A DNA stretch of 64,000 bases, from assembly GCF_000369505.1 (NCBI RefSeq), contig NZ_KB850055.1, positions 868,001 to 932,000 of the forward strand, in the 5' to 3' direction. Shown piece after piece: positions 26,071-34,906 of the stretch. A program made the translations under genes and the position numbers. Position 1 is the first letter of the stretch, and the number at the start of each line of letters is the position of its first letter. This stretch comes from Acinetobacter sp. NIPH 298. GTDB taxonomy: Bacteria > Pseudomonadota > Gammaproteobacteria > Pseudomonadales > Moraxellaceae. The notes beneath the pieces were generated by a model, which did not search any database, was not told where the DNA came from, and saw only the letters and a list, made by a program, of their open reading frames with translations.

Positions 26071-27084
26071 TTAATATTTCCCTTTAAAATTCGCACTAAT
26101 CCGTTGTTTTAAATATTCCTTTGCCGTGATTGCTGGATATTTTTTCTTTGGACTTTCAATGATGACATCTTCATTCGCCTGACAGAAGAATGCCAAACTA
26201 TATCGCGCACCTTGATATTCATGGGTTTCAGGATTCTTAACGCGGTGAAAATTCGATGGAAGTTGATCATCGCTCCAACGCATCAACATATCACCAATAT
26301 TACAAGTAATCACATCATCACGTGGTTCAATACTGGTCCATTGCTGTTGTTCCATGTCTTTACCTGGACAAACTTGCAGACCGTCTTGACCTTTACGTTG
26401 AAACAGTAAGGTTAGGCAATCAAAATCAGTATGCGCACCTGCTCGCCATAAACCGAGTTGATCTTTCAAAGCGGGATCAATTGCATAGTAATGCAACATG
26501 CGTAAGGTACTTTGATAGCTTTCTTGATCAGGCTCGTGGGCGAGTGCAAAGAAATCATCTGCAAAACCGAGCTTGTATGCAAAACAAGATAGAACTTTCA
26601 TACCCACTTTCCAGCATGCTTTTTCAAACTCAAGCATGGTGGTCTTAAATGCGGGTAATTCCTGTTCGCTAGGATACAACCCTGCCATACGTGGGCGCGT
26701 AATTTGATAGGATTCTTTTTGATCAGGCGTACTGGTCGATGGGCGAATTTGTGCTTTGCTTTCCCAGCCTGCATTACGATTTAGAGGATACTGTGCTTTG
26801 ACGTGTTCAGGAAGATCAAAGAACTTTTTTGTCATTTCAAAAGCATTGTGAATTTGGGCAAGATCAATACCGTGATTAGAGATTTGAAAGAAACCTATAT
26901 CTGTTGCAGCACTCCAAAGTTGCTCTGCAATTTCATATTTACGCTTTTCAAAGTCTGATAAATCAATCACCCGAACTTCTCGTTCAAAGGTTTCTTGACC
27001 TAAAGCACCCATACGCGCTTCTTTTTGTAACTCTTCTAAGTTGTAGTGATCGTCAGTTAAGTTGGTCATATTTGCGCTATTCAT
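26071..27084 (-). CDS. isopenicillin-N-synthase-like 2OG-Fe(II) dioxygenase
   Basis: The 337-residue protein has the N-terminal DIOX_N region (IDLSDFEKRKYEIAEQLW, then GFFQISNHGI). It also has the 2OG-Fe(II) core with HTDFDCLTLLFQ (HxD iron ligands), the distal His in NFHRVKNP and the RYSLAFF arginine that binds 2-oxoglutarate. The substrate is unknown. Position between the allantoin genes and the purine ABC transporter suggests oxidation of a purine or ureide, but that is inference. It is divergent from the transporter leader and has its own terminator. Confidence 0.85.
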   Translation of the reverse strand: MNSANMTNLTDDHYNLEELQKEARMGALGQETFEREVRVIDLSDFEKRKYEIAEQLWSAATDIGFFQISNHGIDLAQIHNAFEMTKKFFDLPEHVKAQYPLNRNAGWESKAQIRPSTSTPDQKESYQITRPRMAGLYPSEQELPAFKTTMLEFEKACWKVGMKVLSCFAYKLGFADDFFALAHEPDQESYQSTLRMLHYYAIDPALKDQLGLWRAGAHTDFDCLTLLFQRKGQDGLQVCPGKDMEQQQWTSIEPRDDVITCNIGDMLMRWSDDQLPSNFHRVKNPETHEYQGARYSLAFFCQANEDVIIESPKKKYPAITAKEYLKQRISANFKGKY

Positions 27085-27562
27085 ATTTCACCTCAATTTT
27101 TGGATAAACCATGACCCAATCAAATTGAATGAAAGAGACTGGATCATTTTTTCAAAAAGAGCAGCACTTTCTAAATCAATAGAAAATGAGCTTATTTCTG
27201 AGCAATGACCCACATATATGTCGAATCGACTATATATGCTGAACGCTTCTACTCTGACCTATTGATATAAGCATTTTTTATACCAAATTTAAAATGTGCT
27301 GTTTGAAGATATTTAATGGATTGAAATAAGGCTAAATGGTGAGTGAAAAATCAAAATTTGATTTTATGATTCTTTTTTGCGCATTATGATGTTTTAGAAT
27401 GGTGCATTTTTGGATTTTATTAAAAGCTATCTCTATTTTAAAAATAGTATTCGATTAAAAATAGGTGGTGGATGAAGACCTAAAACAAATTGTTTTGGAT
27501 CATCTTATTGAAAAATAAAAATTAAATAAATACTGGCATGGTGTTTGCTAAATCTTTACTGA
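27085..27562. other. AT-rich divergent promoter region, no gene
   Basis: No coding frame is evident in these 480 bp between the oxygenase start and the structured leader. They should hold the promoters of both divergent units. I see no dyad matching the CTGGTC operators of the urate genes, so this transporter may be controlled differently. Confidence 0.5.
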
Positions 27563-27737
27563 GTATAAGCGGTCAGTGTGTACTTTCACACGGGACATTG
27601 CTCTACAGCGTTTGCTGTTCCTCTTTTGGGGACAAAGCCAATGTTTGGTTTTGAGAGAATCTATGTGCTTATACATTTGGTTTTTATTCCCCTAAAAGAA
27701 TAGCGAGATGAGTTCTTATATATTTAGGGGTTTACTT
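27563..27737 (+). ncRNA. structured 5' leader, riboswitch candidate for the purine transporter operon
   Basis: GTATAAGC (27563-27570) pairs perfectly with GCTTATAC (27667-27674), closing a 112-nt domain. Inside are GTGTG/CACAC (27576-27580 with 27587-27591, extendable by GTC/GAC) and ACAGC-GTTT-GCTGT (27605-27618). ACATTG/CAATGT (27595-27600 with 27639-27644) also pairs. After the domain, CCCCTAAA (27689-27696) pairs with TTTAGGGG (27723-27730), which contains the Shine-Dalgarno of the gene starting at 27738. An alternative pairing of GGGGA (27628-27632) with TCCCC (27688-27692) would free that site. The layout fits translational riboswitch control. I cannot assign it to a known class. Confidence 0.6.
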
Positions 27738-28718
27738 ATGAAAATTCAGCACTATGTAGGCAAAGCACGGTTCACTGTTATTGCTGGCGCATTATTCTTT
27801 GGTTCATTTACCCATGCTGCCGATAAACTGGTATTACAAACCACATGGTATGCACAAGCAGAGCAAGGTGGTTATTATCAAGCTCTGGCACAGGGTATTT
27901 ATAAAAAATATGGATTAGATGTCGAAATAAAAGTGGGCGGGCCGCAAGTCAATAATATGACGCTGTTACTTTCCAAACGTGCCGACATTATTATTAATTA
28001 TGATTTACAGGTTTTAAAAGGGATTGAAAGTAAGTTTCCAATCAAAGCGATTGCAGCGCCATTTCAGTTCGATCCTCAAGGCGTATTAACGCATAGCGAT
28101 GTAAAGTCCTTGGCTGATTTAAAAGGCAAAACCATCTTGGTTTCAACCAGTGGACAAGCAAGCTGGTGGCCTTGGTTAAGAGAAAAATACAGTTTAAATC
28201 CAGCTCAGGCGCGTCCTTATACTTTTAATATGCAGCCATTCTTAGCGGGCAAAAATGTCGCCCAACAAGCCTATGCAACCTCTGAAGTTTTTCAAGCAAA
28301 AAAAGCAGCACCATCCAGCAACTTTTTCTTATTTGCTGAGGCTGGTTATCCAGCTTATGGTGGCATTTTAGTGACTCGCAATGATGTGATCCAAACCAAG
28401 CCCGATGTGGTACGCCGTTTTGTGCAAGCCTCTATGGAGGGCTGGAAGAACTATCTGGCTGACCCCAAGCTCGGAAATGCCATTATCAAAAAAGAAAATC
28501 CAAATATGAATGATGAGCTGCTCGCTTTTGCAGTCAGTCAAATGAAAAAATTACAACTAATTGATGGTGGCGATGCCAAAACACAAGGTATCGGAGTTAT
28601 GACCGATGCACGCTGGAAAGCGACGCGTGATTTCATGGTGAATGCAAAATTGCTAGATGCTACAACCAACTGGAAATCGGCTTATACCACACAGTTTGTC
28701 AGTCCTGTGAAGAAATAA
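27738..28718 (+). CDS. ABC transporter substrate-binding protein (SsuA/NMT1/THI5-like)
   Basis: The 326-residue protein has a Sec signal (FTVIAGALFFGSFTHA/AD) and the SsuA/THI5-like type II binding-protein fold. That fold shows in VLQTTWYAQAEQGGYYQA, GGPQVNNMTLLLSKRADI and the LKGKTILVSTSGQASWW hinge region. Such proteins capture small organic compounds, including pyrimidine and purine derivatives. The ATG at 27738 is chosen over 27708 because it gives the signal peptide and has AGGGG seven bases upstream. That RBS is inside the leader hairpin. An ATPase, a permease and an 8-oxoguanine-deaminase-like enzyme follow, so an oxidised purine is the likely ligand. Confidence 0.88.
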   Translation: MKIQHYVGKARFTVIAGALFFGSFTHAADKLVLQTTWYAQAEQGGYYQALAQGIYKKYGLDVEIKVGGPQVNNMTLLLSKRADIIINYDLQVLKGIESKFPIKAIAAPFQFDPQGVLTHSDVKSLADLKGKTILVSTSGQASWWPWLREKYSLNPAQARPYTFNMQPFLAGKNVAQQAYATSEVFQAKKAAPSSNFFLFAEAGYPAYGGILVTRNDVIQTKPDVVRRFVQASMEGWKNYLADPKLGNAIIKKENPNMNDELLAFAVSQMKKLQLIDGGDAKTQGIGVMTDARWKATRDFMVNAKLLDATTNWKSAYTTQFVSPVKK

Positions 28719-28771
28719 AAGCTGTATTTAACGGTTAAGAAAATAGGGCAATCGCACCAAGGGGAAACCAC

Positions 28772-29593
28772 ATGAATTCAGTTTTATCTGTTGATCTTCC
28801 AGTAAATACATCATCAAATTTTGTAACACCAATGCTCATGGTCAGAGGGGTAGAAAAAACCTATCCCAATGGTACCCATGCATTACAACGGCTCGACTTA
28901 AATATTGCACGGGGTGAAATTATTTCATTACTTGGACCATCTGGATGTGGCAAAAGTACTTTATTGAAAATGTTTGCTGATCTTGAGCAACCATCAGCGG
29001 GGCAAGTCCGTTGGAATGGCAAGGCTGATATTCAATCGCAATGTAAAATGGCAATGGTGTTTCAGGAAGCGACCTTAATGCCGTGGGCAAATATTGAAGA
29101 CAATGTTCGTCTACCTTTAGATTTGCAGCATATTTCCAAAGCTGAGAGCACCCCCAAAGTTTTAGATGCGCTAAAAGCAGTAGGTTTAGACAAATTTAGC
29201 AAAGCCTATCCACGGGAACTTTCAGGTGGGATGCAGATGCGTGCTTCTTTGGCTCGCGCACTGGTCACAGAACCTGATTTGTTATTGATGGATGAGCCTT
29301 TTGGGGCATTGGATGAATTTACCCGTCATAAGTTAGATCGTGATATCCGAGAACTTTGGTCTGAGCGAGATTTAACTGTTGTTTTTGTCACCCACAGTAT
29401 TTATGAAGCGGTGTATTTGTCCTCACGGGTGATTGTAATGGGGGCACGTCCAGGGCGTGTGGTCGCTGATTTGGAAATTGAAGGTCCATATCTACGTGAT
29501 GAATCCTTTAGAACATCTGATGTTTTTATTAAACAATGTGCACATTTTTCAGCGTTATTGGCTAAAGCAAGTGGGGAGCATGATCATGATTAA
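28772..29593 (+). CDS. ABC transporter ATP-binding protein (SsuB/TauB-like)
   Basis: The 273-residue ATPase has Walker A LLGPSGCGKSTLLK near residue 54, a Q-loop MVFQEATLMPW, the signature LSGGMQMRASLARAL, Walker B LLLMDEPFGALDE and the switch His in VTHSIYEAVYLS. This is the nitrate/sulfonate/taurine-type importer class that partners with SsuA-like binding proteins. AGGGGA precedes the ATG. It overlaps the permease gene by 8 bp, so the two subunits are translationally coupled. Confidence 0.93.
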   Translation: MNSVLSVDLPVNTSSNFVTPMLMVRGVEKTYPNGTHALQRLDLNIARGEIISLLGPSGCGKSTLLKMFADLEQPSAGQVRWNGKADIQSQCKMAMVFQEATLMPWANIEDNVRLPLDLQHISKAESTPKVLDALKAVGLDKFSKAYPRELSGGMQMRASLARALVTEPDLLLMDEPFGALDEFTRHKLDRDIRELWSERDLTVVFVTHSIYEAVYLSSRVIVMGARPGRVVADLEIEGPYLRDESFRTSDVFIKQCAHFSALLAKASGEHDHD

Positions 29594-30380
29594 ACCATTA
29601 ATAAATAATCCTGCGATACAGCGAATAGCAGCACCCTTGATGCTTGGTTTTTTATTGTTATTGTTTTGGCAATTGAGCTTTCAGCAATTAGAAGTGCCTG
29701 TTTATATCGTGCCGAAACCAAGTGATATTGTGATGGCGATGATCAATCAATCTTCATTGCTCTTTGGTAGTTTGCTGGTGACGCTAAAAATCACCTTATT
29801 GGCTTTTGCTTGTGCGGTGGTCATCGGAACTTTAATCGCATTTGTATTTGTGCAAAGTCGTGTGCTAGAAGCGTGTTTTATGCCGTATGCGATTTTATTT
29901 CAGGTCACGCCGATTGTGGCGATTGCACCTTTGGTGATTATTTGGATTCAAAACACCACTTTAGCATTGGTCGTCTGTGCGATGTTGGTGGCAGTATTTC
30001 CAATCTTAACCAATACCACTTTAGGTTTGCGTAGTGTCAATAAAGGTTTACTCAATCTTTTTCAGATCAATAAAGCCAGTCGCTGGCAAATTCTCATGCG
30101 TTTACGTGTCCCCAATGCCTTACCTTATTTCTTTGGTGGATTGCGGATTTCATGTGGTTTAGCGCTGATTGGTGCAGTCGTATCTGAGTTTGTTGCAGGT
30201 GCAGGTGGAACGAGTGCGGGGTTGGCTTATCAGATTTTACAGGCAGGATTTCAACTTGATTTACCGCTCATGTTTGCAGCACTTTTTTTAATTACCTGCA
30301 CAGGCTTGGGACTGTTTGTATTGATGTCTTTGTTAAGCCGCATCTTTTTAAGTAAATGGCATGAGAGTGAACAAGCATGA
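29586..30380 (+). CDS. ABC transporter permease (SsuC/TauC-like)
   Basis: The 264-residue inner-membrane protein has about six hydrophobic segments and the EAA-type coupling loop near residue 165 (LFQINKASRWQILMRLRVPNALP, quoted in part). It pairs with the ATPase and binding protein upstream. The ATG at 29586 lies seven bases after GGGGAG. An ATG at 29580 is too close to that site. Its stop overlaps the amidohydrolase start (ATGA), binding transport and catabolism into one operon. Confidence 0.92.
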   Translation: MIKPLINNPAIQRIAAPLMLGFLLLLFWQLSFQQLEVPVYIVPKPSDIVMAMINQSSLLFGSLLVTLKITLLAFACAVVIGTLIAFVFVQSRVLEACFMPYAILFQVTPIVAIAPLVIIWIQNTTLALVVCAMLVAVFPILTNTTLGLRSVNKGLLNLFQINKASRWQILMRLRVPNALPYFFGGLRISCGLALIGAVVSEFVAGAGGTSAGLAYQILQAGFQLDLPLMFAALFLITCTGLGLFVLMSLLSRIFLSKWHESEQA

Positions 30381-31831
30381 GCCAAGATTCTTTGAGTAAA
30401 CGTTATTTAATTAAAAATGCCCATGCCATTTTGACTGGTTTATCGAACGATGCCGCACGTTCGTCAGCGACAGCGATTCGGATACAAGATGGAAAAATTA
30501 CCGAGCTAGGGGCACTGACACAACACGCAAATGAACAGGTGATTGATGCCAAAGACTGCGTCATCTATCCAGCATGGGTGAATACACATCATCATTTGTT
30601 CCAATCTTTGTTAAAAGGCGAGCCACAAGGTTTAAATCAGAACTTAACTTCATGGCTTGCCAGTACGCCATATCGGTTTCGTGGCGCTTTCGATGAAGCC
30701 ACATTTCGGGTCGCTGTACGAATTGGTTTGATTGAACTATTACGTTCTGGTTGTGCCACGGTTGCAGATCATCATTATCTATACTGGCCGAAGATGCCTT
30801 TTGATGGCGCAGCCATTTTATTTGATGAAGCGGAAAAGCTAGGCATGCGTTTTGTGCTGTGTCGCGGTGGTGCGACCCAAACGCGTGGGTTGGAAAGTGA
30901 GCTGCCACAAGCTTTGCGACCTGAAAAAATTGATGACTATATGGCAGATATTGAACGTCTGGTCGCTCAATATCATCAACCTAGTGGAACTGCATTCCGA
31001 AAAATTGCTATGGCACCCACATCAACTTTGCATTCGACAACACCACAACAACTGAGGGAAAGTGCTCGCATCGCTCGGCAACTCGGCATTCGGATGCACA
31101 GTCATTTGTCAGAAACAGTCGATTATTTGGATGCCGCCAAAGCTAAATTTAACATGACTCCAGTGCAGTATTGTGCTGAACATGATTGGATTGGCAATGA
31201 TGTTTGGTTTGCGCATCTTGTGAAATTATTACCAGAAGAAATCCAGTTATTAGGTCAAACCCGAACCGGCATTGCTCACTGTCCACAAAGTAATGCACGT
31301 TTGGGCAGTGGGATTGCCGATCTGGTCAGTTTAGAAAATGCAGGCATGACGATTTCGATTGGGGTTGATGGTGCAGGTTCTAATGAAGCTGCCGACATGC
31401 TGTCAGAAACCCATGCTGCATGGTTATTGCAACGTGCTAGAAAAGGGATGTTGGCAAAACCACAGTATGACGGTGGACTGTTTGAGGGTGGTGCAGATGC
31501 TGCCAGTATTGAAGACATTATTCGTTGGGGCACTGCTGGTGGAGCCAATATCTTAGGTTTAGATCAAGTTGGAAGCATTGCAGTTGGGCAACAAGCCGAT
31601 TTGGTTGTGTATGCGTTGGATGATCCTCGCTATTTTGGATTACATGATATGGCGATTGGTCCTGTGGCAAGCGGTGGGCGAGCGCGTATTAAAGCGATGT
31701 TTGTTGCAGGGAAAATGGTGATTGAAAATGATCAAATTCCAGATCTAGATATGATGGAATTGGCTTGGCAAGCGAAGCAATCCGTAAAAGTGTTGCAGCA
31801 GCGGAGTATGGAAATGGCTAAAATAGCCTAA
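30377..31831 (+). CDS. 8-oxoguanine deaminase-like amidohydrolase
   Basis: The 484-residue protein belongs to the TrzA/AtzB-type amidohydrolase group. The metal-binding pair is in NTHHHLFQSL near residue 70, followed by the MHSHLSETVDYL histidine region and the Asp in SIGVDGAGSNEAADML. Length and motifs fit characterised 8-oxoguanine deaminases, which give urate plus ammonia. Urate is the substrate of hpxO in the same window. Other amino-ring substrates remain possible (guanine, isocytosine, s-triazines). It overlaps the permease by 4 bp. Confidence 0.82.
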   Translation: MSQDSLSKRYLIKNAHAILTGLSNDAARSSATAIRIQDGKITELGALTQHANEQVIDAKDCVIYPAWVNTHHHLFQSLLKGEPQGLNQNLTSWLASTPYRFRGAFDEATFRVAVRIGLIELLRSGCATVADHHYLYWPKMPFDGAAILFDEAEKLGMRFVLCRGGATQTRGLESELPQALRPEKIDDYMADIERLVAQYHQPSGTAFRKIAMAPTSTLHSTTPQQLRESARIARQLGIRMHSHLSETVDYLDAAKAKFNMTPVQYCAEHDWIGNDVWFAHLVKLLPEEIQLLGQTRTGIAHCPQSNARLGSGIADLVSLENAGMTISIGVDGAGSNEAADMLSETHAAWLLQRARKGMLAKPQYDGGLFEGGADAASIEDIIRWGTAGGANILGLDQVGSIAVGQQADLVVYALDDPRYFGLHDMAIGPVASGGRARIKAMFVAGKMVIENDQIPDLDMMELAWQAKQSVKVLQQRSMEMAKIA

Positions 31832-31932
31832 GCTATATTGTTTTGCTGATATCGGATGAAGGCTTAATTTCTAAATAAGCACTGTGAGATATAGGGTGAA
31901 ATTTAGTATAACGGTGTAAATATTCTGTGTGT

Positions 31933-31964
31933 GCCGTTTAAATGAAAGTATTTAAACGGCTTTT
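31933..31964 (+). terminator. terminator of the transporter-deaminase operon
   Basis: GCCGTTTAAAT (31933-31943) and ATTTAAACGGC (31950-31960) form an 11-bp perfect stem with a six-base loop, followed by TTTT. It lies 100 bp after the deaminase stop. Confidence 0.88.
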
Positions 31965-32038
31965 ACTTTAATCGTGAATCGATTCATAGTGCAGATTGCT
32001 TTATAGATATTATAAGTCAAGCAAACAGACTGTTTAGA

Positions 32039-32620
32039 TCATTCAAAATTCTTATCATCCACCCCTATTTTACGATCAACTGTATAATGCAATTCAACCA
32101 TGCCTTCACCCATTTGATGAACAGAGATTAATTTAAGCTTTGGCGCAAACACTCTCCTAGGAAATAAAGGTTTTCCTTTTGCAAGGGTAACTGAGCCAAT
32201 TTGTATAATTAATTCATCAAGCAAATTTGCATCATGGAACTGACCTGCCAATTCTCCACCGCCTACAATCCAGATATTCTTGTCCCCAATTATTGATTGT
32301 ATTTCAGAATAAATAAGCGAGACTTCTCCTTGCACAAAATGGATGTTTGCATCTTTAATCAAGGGAAGTTTACGACTAGAAAAAACCCATGTTGGCTGAG
32401 TATAAGGCCAAGATGAACTCGTTTCAGCAGCAACCTGTTCAGTATTATTCAATATCCATTCATAAGTTGCTGACCCCATCACTATAGCGCCAACATTTGC
32501 AATAAATGTTGGATAACTGGAGTTATTCAGTTCACCTAATGCAAATAACCATTCTAAAGAATCATTCTCAGTCGCAATAAATCCGTCTAGAGTGCTAGCA
32601 GTAAAATATTGTACTTTCAT
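32039..32620 (-). CDS. dihydrofolate-reductase-fold protein (RibD C-terminal family)
   Basis: The 193-residue protein has the RibD_C/DHFR-like fold: VQYFTASTLDGFIATENDS at the start, GSATYEWIL in the middle and IWIVGGGELAGQFHDANLLDE near residue 120. Members bind NADPH, but many have no known substrate. The ATG at 32620 has GGAG upstream; an ATG at 32629 directly abuts the GGAG and is unlikely. It lies between the convergent deaminase operon and puuE and has no evident link to either. Confidence 0.8.
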   Translation of the reverse strand: MKVQYFTASTLDGFIATENDSLEWLFALGELNNSSYPTFIANVGAIVMGSATYEWILNNTEQVAAETSSSWPYTQPTWVFSSRKLPLIKDANIHFVQGEVSLIYSEIQSIIGDKNIWIVGGGELAGQFHDANLLDELIIQIGSVTLAKGKPLFPRRVFAPKLKLISVHQMGEGMVELHYTVDRKIGVDDKNFE

Positions 32621-32720
32621 CCTAATCATCTCCTTCTTATAGAGGAGTATTTTAAAACTTATTTTCTTTTGATAATTTTTTTAAGTCACATAAGCGACAC
32701 ATTCTGACGCTTTAATAAAC

Positions 32721-33671
32721 CTAATCTTGAAAAGGATGATGGCTATACCAATGCTCCGCAATTTGCTGACGAGTACAGATCCAAACTCGATCATGATTTT
32801 GAACATAATCCAAAAAGCGTTGTAATGCTTTAAAACGCGCAGGGCGACCTAAAATTCGACAATGCATCCCGATAGATAACATTTTCGGTGAAGTCGCTCC
32901 TTCAGCATACAGCACATCAAAAGCATCTTTTAAATACTCAAAAAAGTCCTCACTGCGATTAAAACCAGTCGGAGAGGCGAACTTCATATCATTCGTATCA
33001 AGCGTATATGGAATAATGAGATGTGGACGAGTTTCACCATTCTCTTTTGATAGTGTTGTCCAAAAAGGTAGATCATCCCCATAATAATCACTGTCATATT
33101 GAATCTGATCATAGTCAGCCAACAGTTGGCGCGTATTCGGACTGTCGCGACCTGTGTACCAACCTGTTGGATATTCCCCGAATAAATCTTTTAAAATCTG
33201 CATGGCTTCAGCCATATGTGCTTTCTCAGTTTCAATATCTACATTTTGATAATGAATCCAACGTAAACCATGCGAAACCACATCATAATGATGCTGTTTA
33301 ATTGCCTCGACGACCAATGGATTTCGTTGTAATGCCATGGCGACTGCAAAAATGCTCATTGGCAAATGACGTTTGGCAAACTCTTGCTGAATACGCCAAA
33401 ATCCGACTCGTGAACCATATTCATAAATCGAATCCATGGACAAATGCCGATCGGGATAACTTTCTGCACCACTAATTTCAGATAGAAATTGTTCTGAACC
33501 CTCATCGCCATGCAGGATATGTTTTTCACCACCTTCTTCATAATTCAATACAAACTGAACGGCAATTTTGGCTTGATTTGGCCATTGGGCATGCGGAGGT
33601 TGATTGGCATAACCTAGCATATCTCGAGGATAGTCCGTTGCGAAATGGTCAGCTTGATCTGAGATGGTCAT
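32721..33671 (-). CDS. puuE: allantoinase PuuE (polysaccharide-deacetylase-fold)
   Basis: The 316-residue protein is the metal-independent, deacetylase-fold allantoinase that converts allantoin to allantoate. The PuuE features are YPRDMLGYANQPPHAQWPN at the start, FVLNYEEGGE, the central SHGLRWIHYQ and TGWYTGRDSPNTR. It fills the gap between UraD and Alc, so all urate steps to glyoxylate are encoded here. It stands apart from the other pathway genes and has its own promoter with a 16-bp palindrome instead of the CTGGTC dyad. Confidence 0.92.
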   Translation of the reverse strand: MTISDQADHFATDYPRDMLGYANQPPHAQWPNQAKIAVQFVLNYEEGGEKHILHGDEGSEQFLSEISGAESYPDRHLSMDSIYEYGSRVGFWRIQQEFAKRHLPMSIFAVAMALQRNPLVVEAIKQHHYDVVSHGLRWIHYQNVDIETEKAHMAEAMQILKDLFGEYPTGWYTGRDSPNTRQLLADYDQIQYDSDYYGDDLPFWTTLSKENGETRPHLIIPYTLDTNDMKFASPTGFNRSEDFFEYLKDAFDVLYAEGATSPKMLSIGMHCRILGRPARFKALQRFLDYVQNHDRVWICTRQQIAEHWYSHHPFQD

Positions 33672-33692
33672 GGGATTGCCTGAATCTTTAAA

Positions 33693-33708
33693 ATGTGAAA
33701 CTTCACAT
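33693..33708. promoter_or_regulatory. palindrome in the puuE promoter
   Basis: ATGTGAA-AC-TTCACAT is a perfect inverted repeat 22 bp before the puuE start. It may be an operator; the regulator is unknown. Confidence 0.45.
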
Positions 33709-33812
33709 CAAATTACTTGATGTAATGATTCAGTGTCAAATAATTAATACATTTAAATCAATGGTTTGTTGTCTTGTTTTGGTGCGTGCTTAAGCTTGTT
33801 TGAACGAGTTTT

Positions 33813-34730
33813 TTATATCATGCGCAATTTTAGTGCCTCCATTTCCTCAACGATTTGATTCATCATGATTTGTGCAATACGGGAAAGTTGCCGTTTTGGT
33901 GCAACACATAAGGCAAGGGTAATGGGATGCAGTCCATTTTCATGGATTGCTCTAAACTCGAACTCATCCGTTTCAATAAAAGGATAGGCATCCAAATAAC
34001 TCATGATGCCAATGCCTAAATTCTGTCTCAACAAGGAAATCATCATACGAATGTCGTTACATTCGATTTTATGTGGTGGATTAAAATCATGTTTTTTGTA
34101 TAAAGCGGTGACGTGATCGTGAATAATTAAAGGTGCAGCAGGGCTAATATGATTGCATTCTATGGTGTCTGAGAAGTAAATCTTTTCCTTATTGGCTAAG
34201 GGATGACATTTCGGAATCACAAAACCGAGCGGTACTTCAATAAAGGAACTGATTTGCAATTGATGCTGATGTTTAGGATTGAGAATTAAGCCAAAATCCA
34301 GCTCAGCATTAATGACCATCTCTGCCACACTTTCACTATCGAGCACCCGAATATTAAAATTAATCCAAGGATAATCTTGATGTATGGATTGGATTACCTG
34401 AGTAACAAAACCTTCACTGAGCGCTGAAATCATTCCAAAATCGATCGAACCACGCTGTAAACCTTGAATCTCATTTAAGCGCTTTTGTGTCATTTGAAAT
34501 TCTTTTTGCCAATTGCGTAAATCGGCATACAACAATTCACCAGCCAAAGTTAGTTTTAGTCCATTTGGCAGACGCTCAAATAAGGCAACGCCGAGTTCTT
34601 CTTCAGCCAAAGCAATCTGACGATGCACTGCTGAGACGGAAATATAAAGTTGATCTGCCGCTTTCCGTAAACTGCCTGTTTTGGCGACAGCAATAAAATA
34701 TTCTGCAAAACGAGAAAAAGGTAATGCCAT
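33813..34730 (-). CDS. LysR-family regulator
   Basis: The 305-residue protein has the LysR N-terminal helix-turn-helix (KTGSLRKAADQLYISVSAVHRQI, quoted in part, residues about 15-37) and a substrate-binding C-terminal domain. The ATG at 34730 is where LysR homology starts; a TTG at 34772 is the longer option. It is divergent from the Rieske oxygenase gene, with a dyad at 34798-34825 between them. It therefore probably controls that oxygenase in response to its substrate. Confidence 0.88.
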   Translation of the reverse strand: MALPFSRFAEYFIAVAKTGSLRKAADQLYISVSAVHRQIALAEEELGVALFERLPNGLKLTLAGELLYADLRNWQKEFQMTQKRLNEIQGLQRGSIDFGMISALSEGFVTQVIQSIHQDYPWINFNIRVLDSESVAEMVINAELDFGLILNPKHQHQLQISSFIEVPLGFVIPKCHPLANKEKIYFSDTIECNHISPAAPLIIHDHVTALYKKHDFNPPHKIECNDIRMMISLLRQNLGIGIMSYLDAYPFIETDEFEFRAIHENGLHPITLALCVAPKRQLSRIAQIMMNQIVEEMEALKLRMI

Positions 34731-34797
34731 TGCGAACACGCTAAATAAAAATGAGTATTTATGCAAAAGCAATTTTAGTGCCCAAGTGTTCTATTTT

Positions 34798-34825
34798 TTA
34801 GAATGATTGATCAAATTCATTCTAA
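34798..34825. promoter_or_regulatory. LysR-type operator dyad
   Basis: TTAGAATGA and TCATTCTAA are 9-bp perfect inverted arms separated by 10 bp, with T-N11-A-like spacing, between the divergent LysR and Rieske genes. They are the likely binding site of the LysR protein. Confidence 0.65.
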
Positions 34826-34906
34826 TAGACGAAATTATTGTTCTGCTCCAAACTGCATTTAAGCCATACAGATCCTCGATCTATAGCAGAAACATGAGAG
34901 CAAACA

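Noticed and set aside
27563..27700. TPP or classical purine riboswitch for the transporter leader
   Set aside because: The CUGAGA/ACC(U)GA core of TPP aptamers and the conserved junction and kissing loops of purine aptamers are not visible, although the closing stem is superficially similar.
29457..29585. Longer N-terminus for the ABC permease
   Set aside because: It overlaps the ATPase coding region by over 130 bp; the ATG at 29586 has a proper ribosome site and matches family length.
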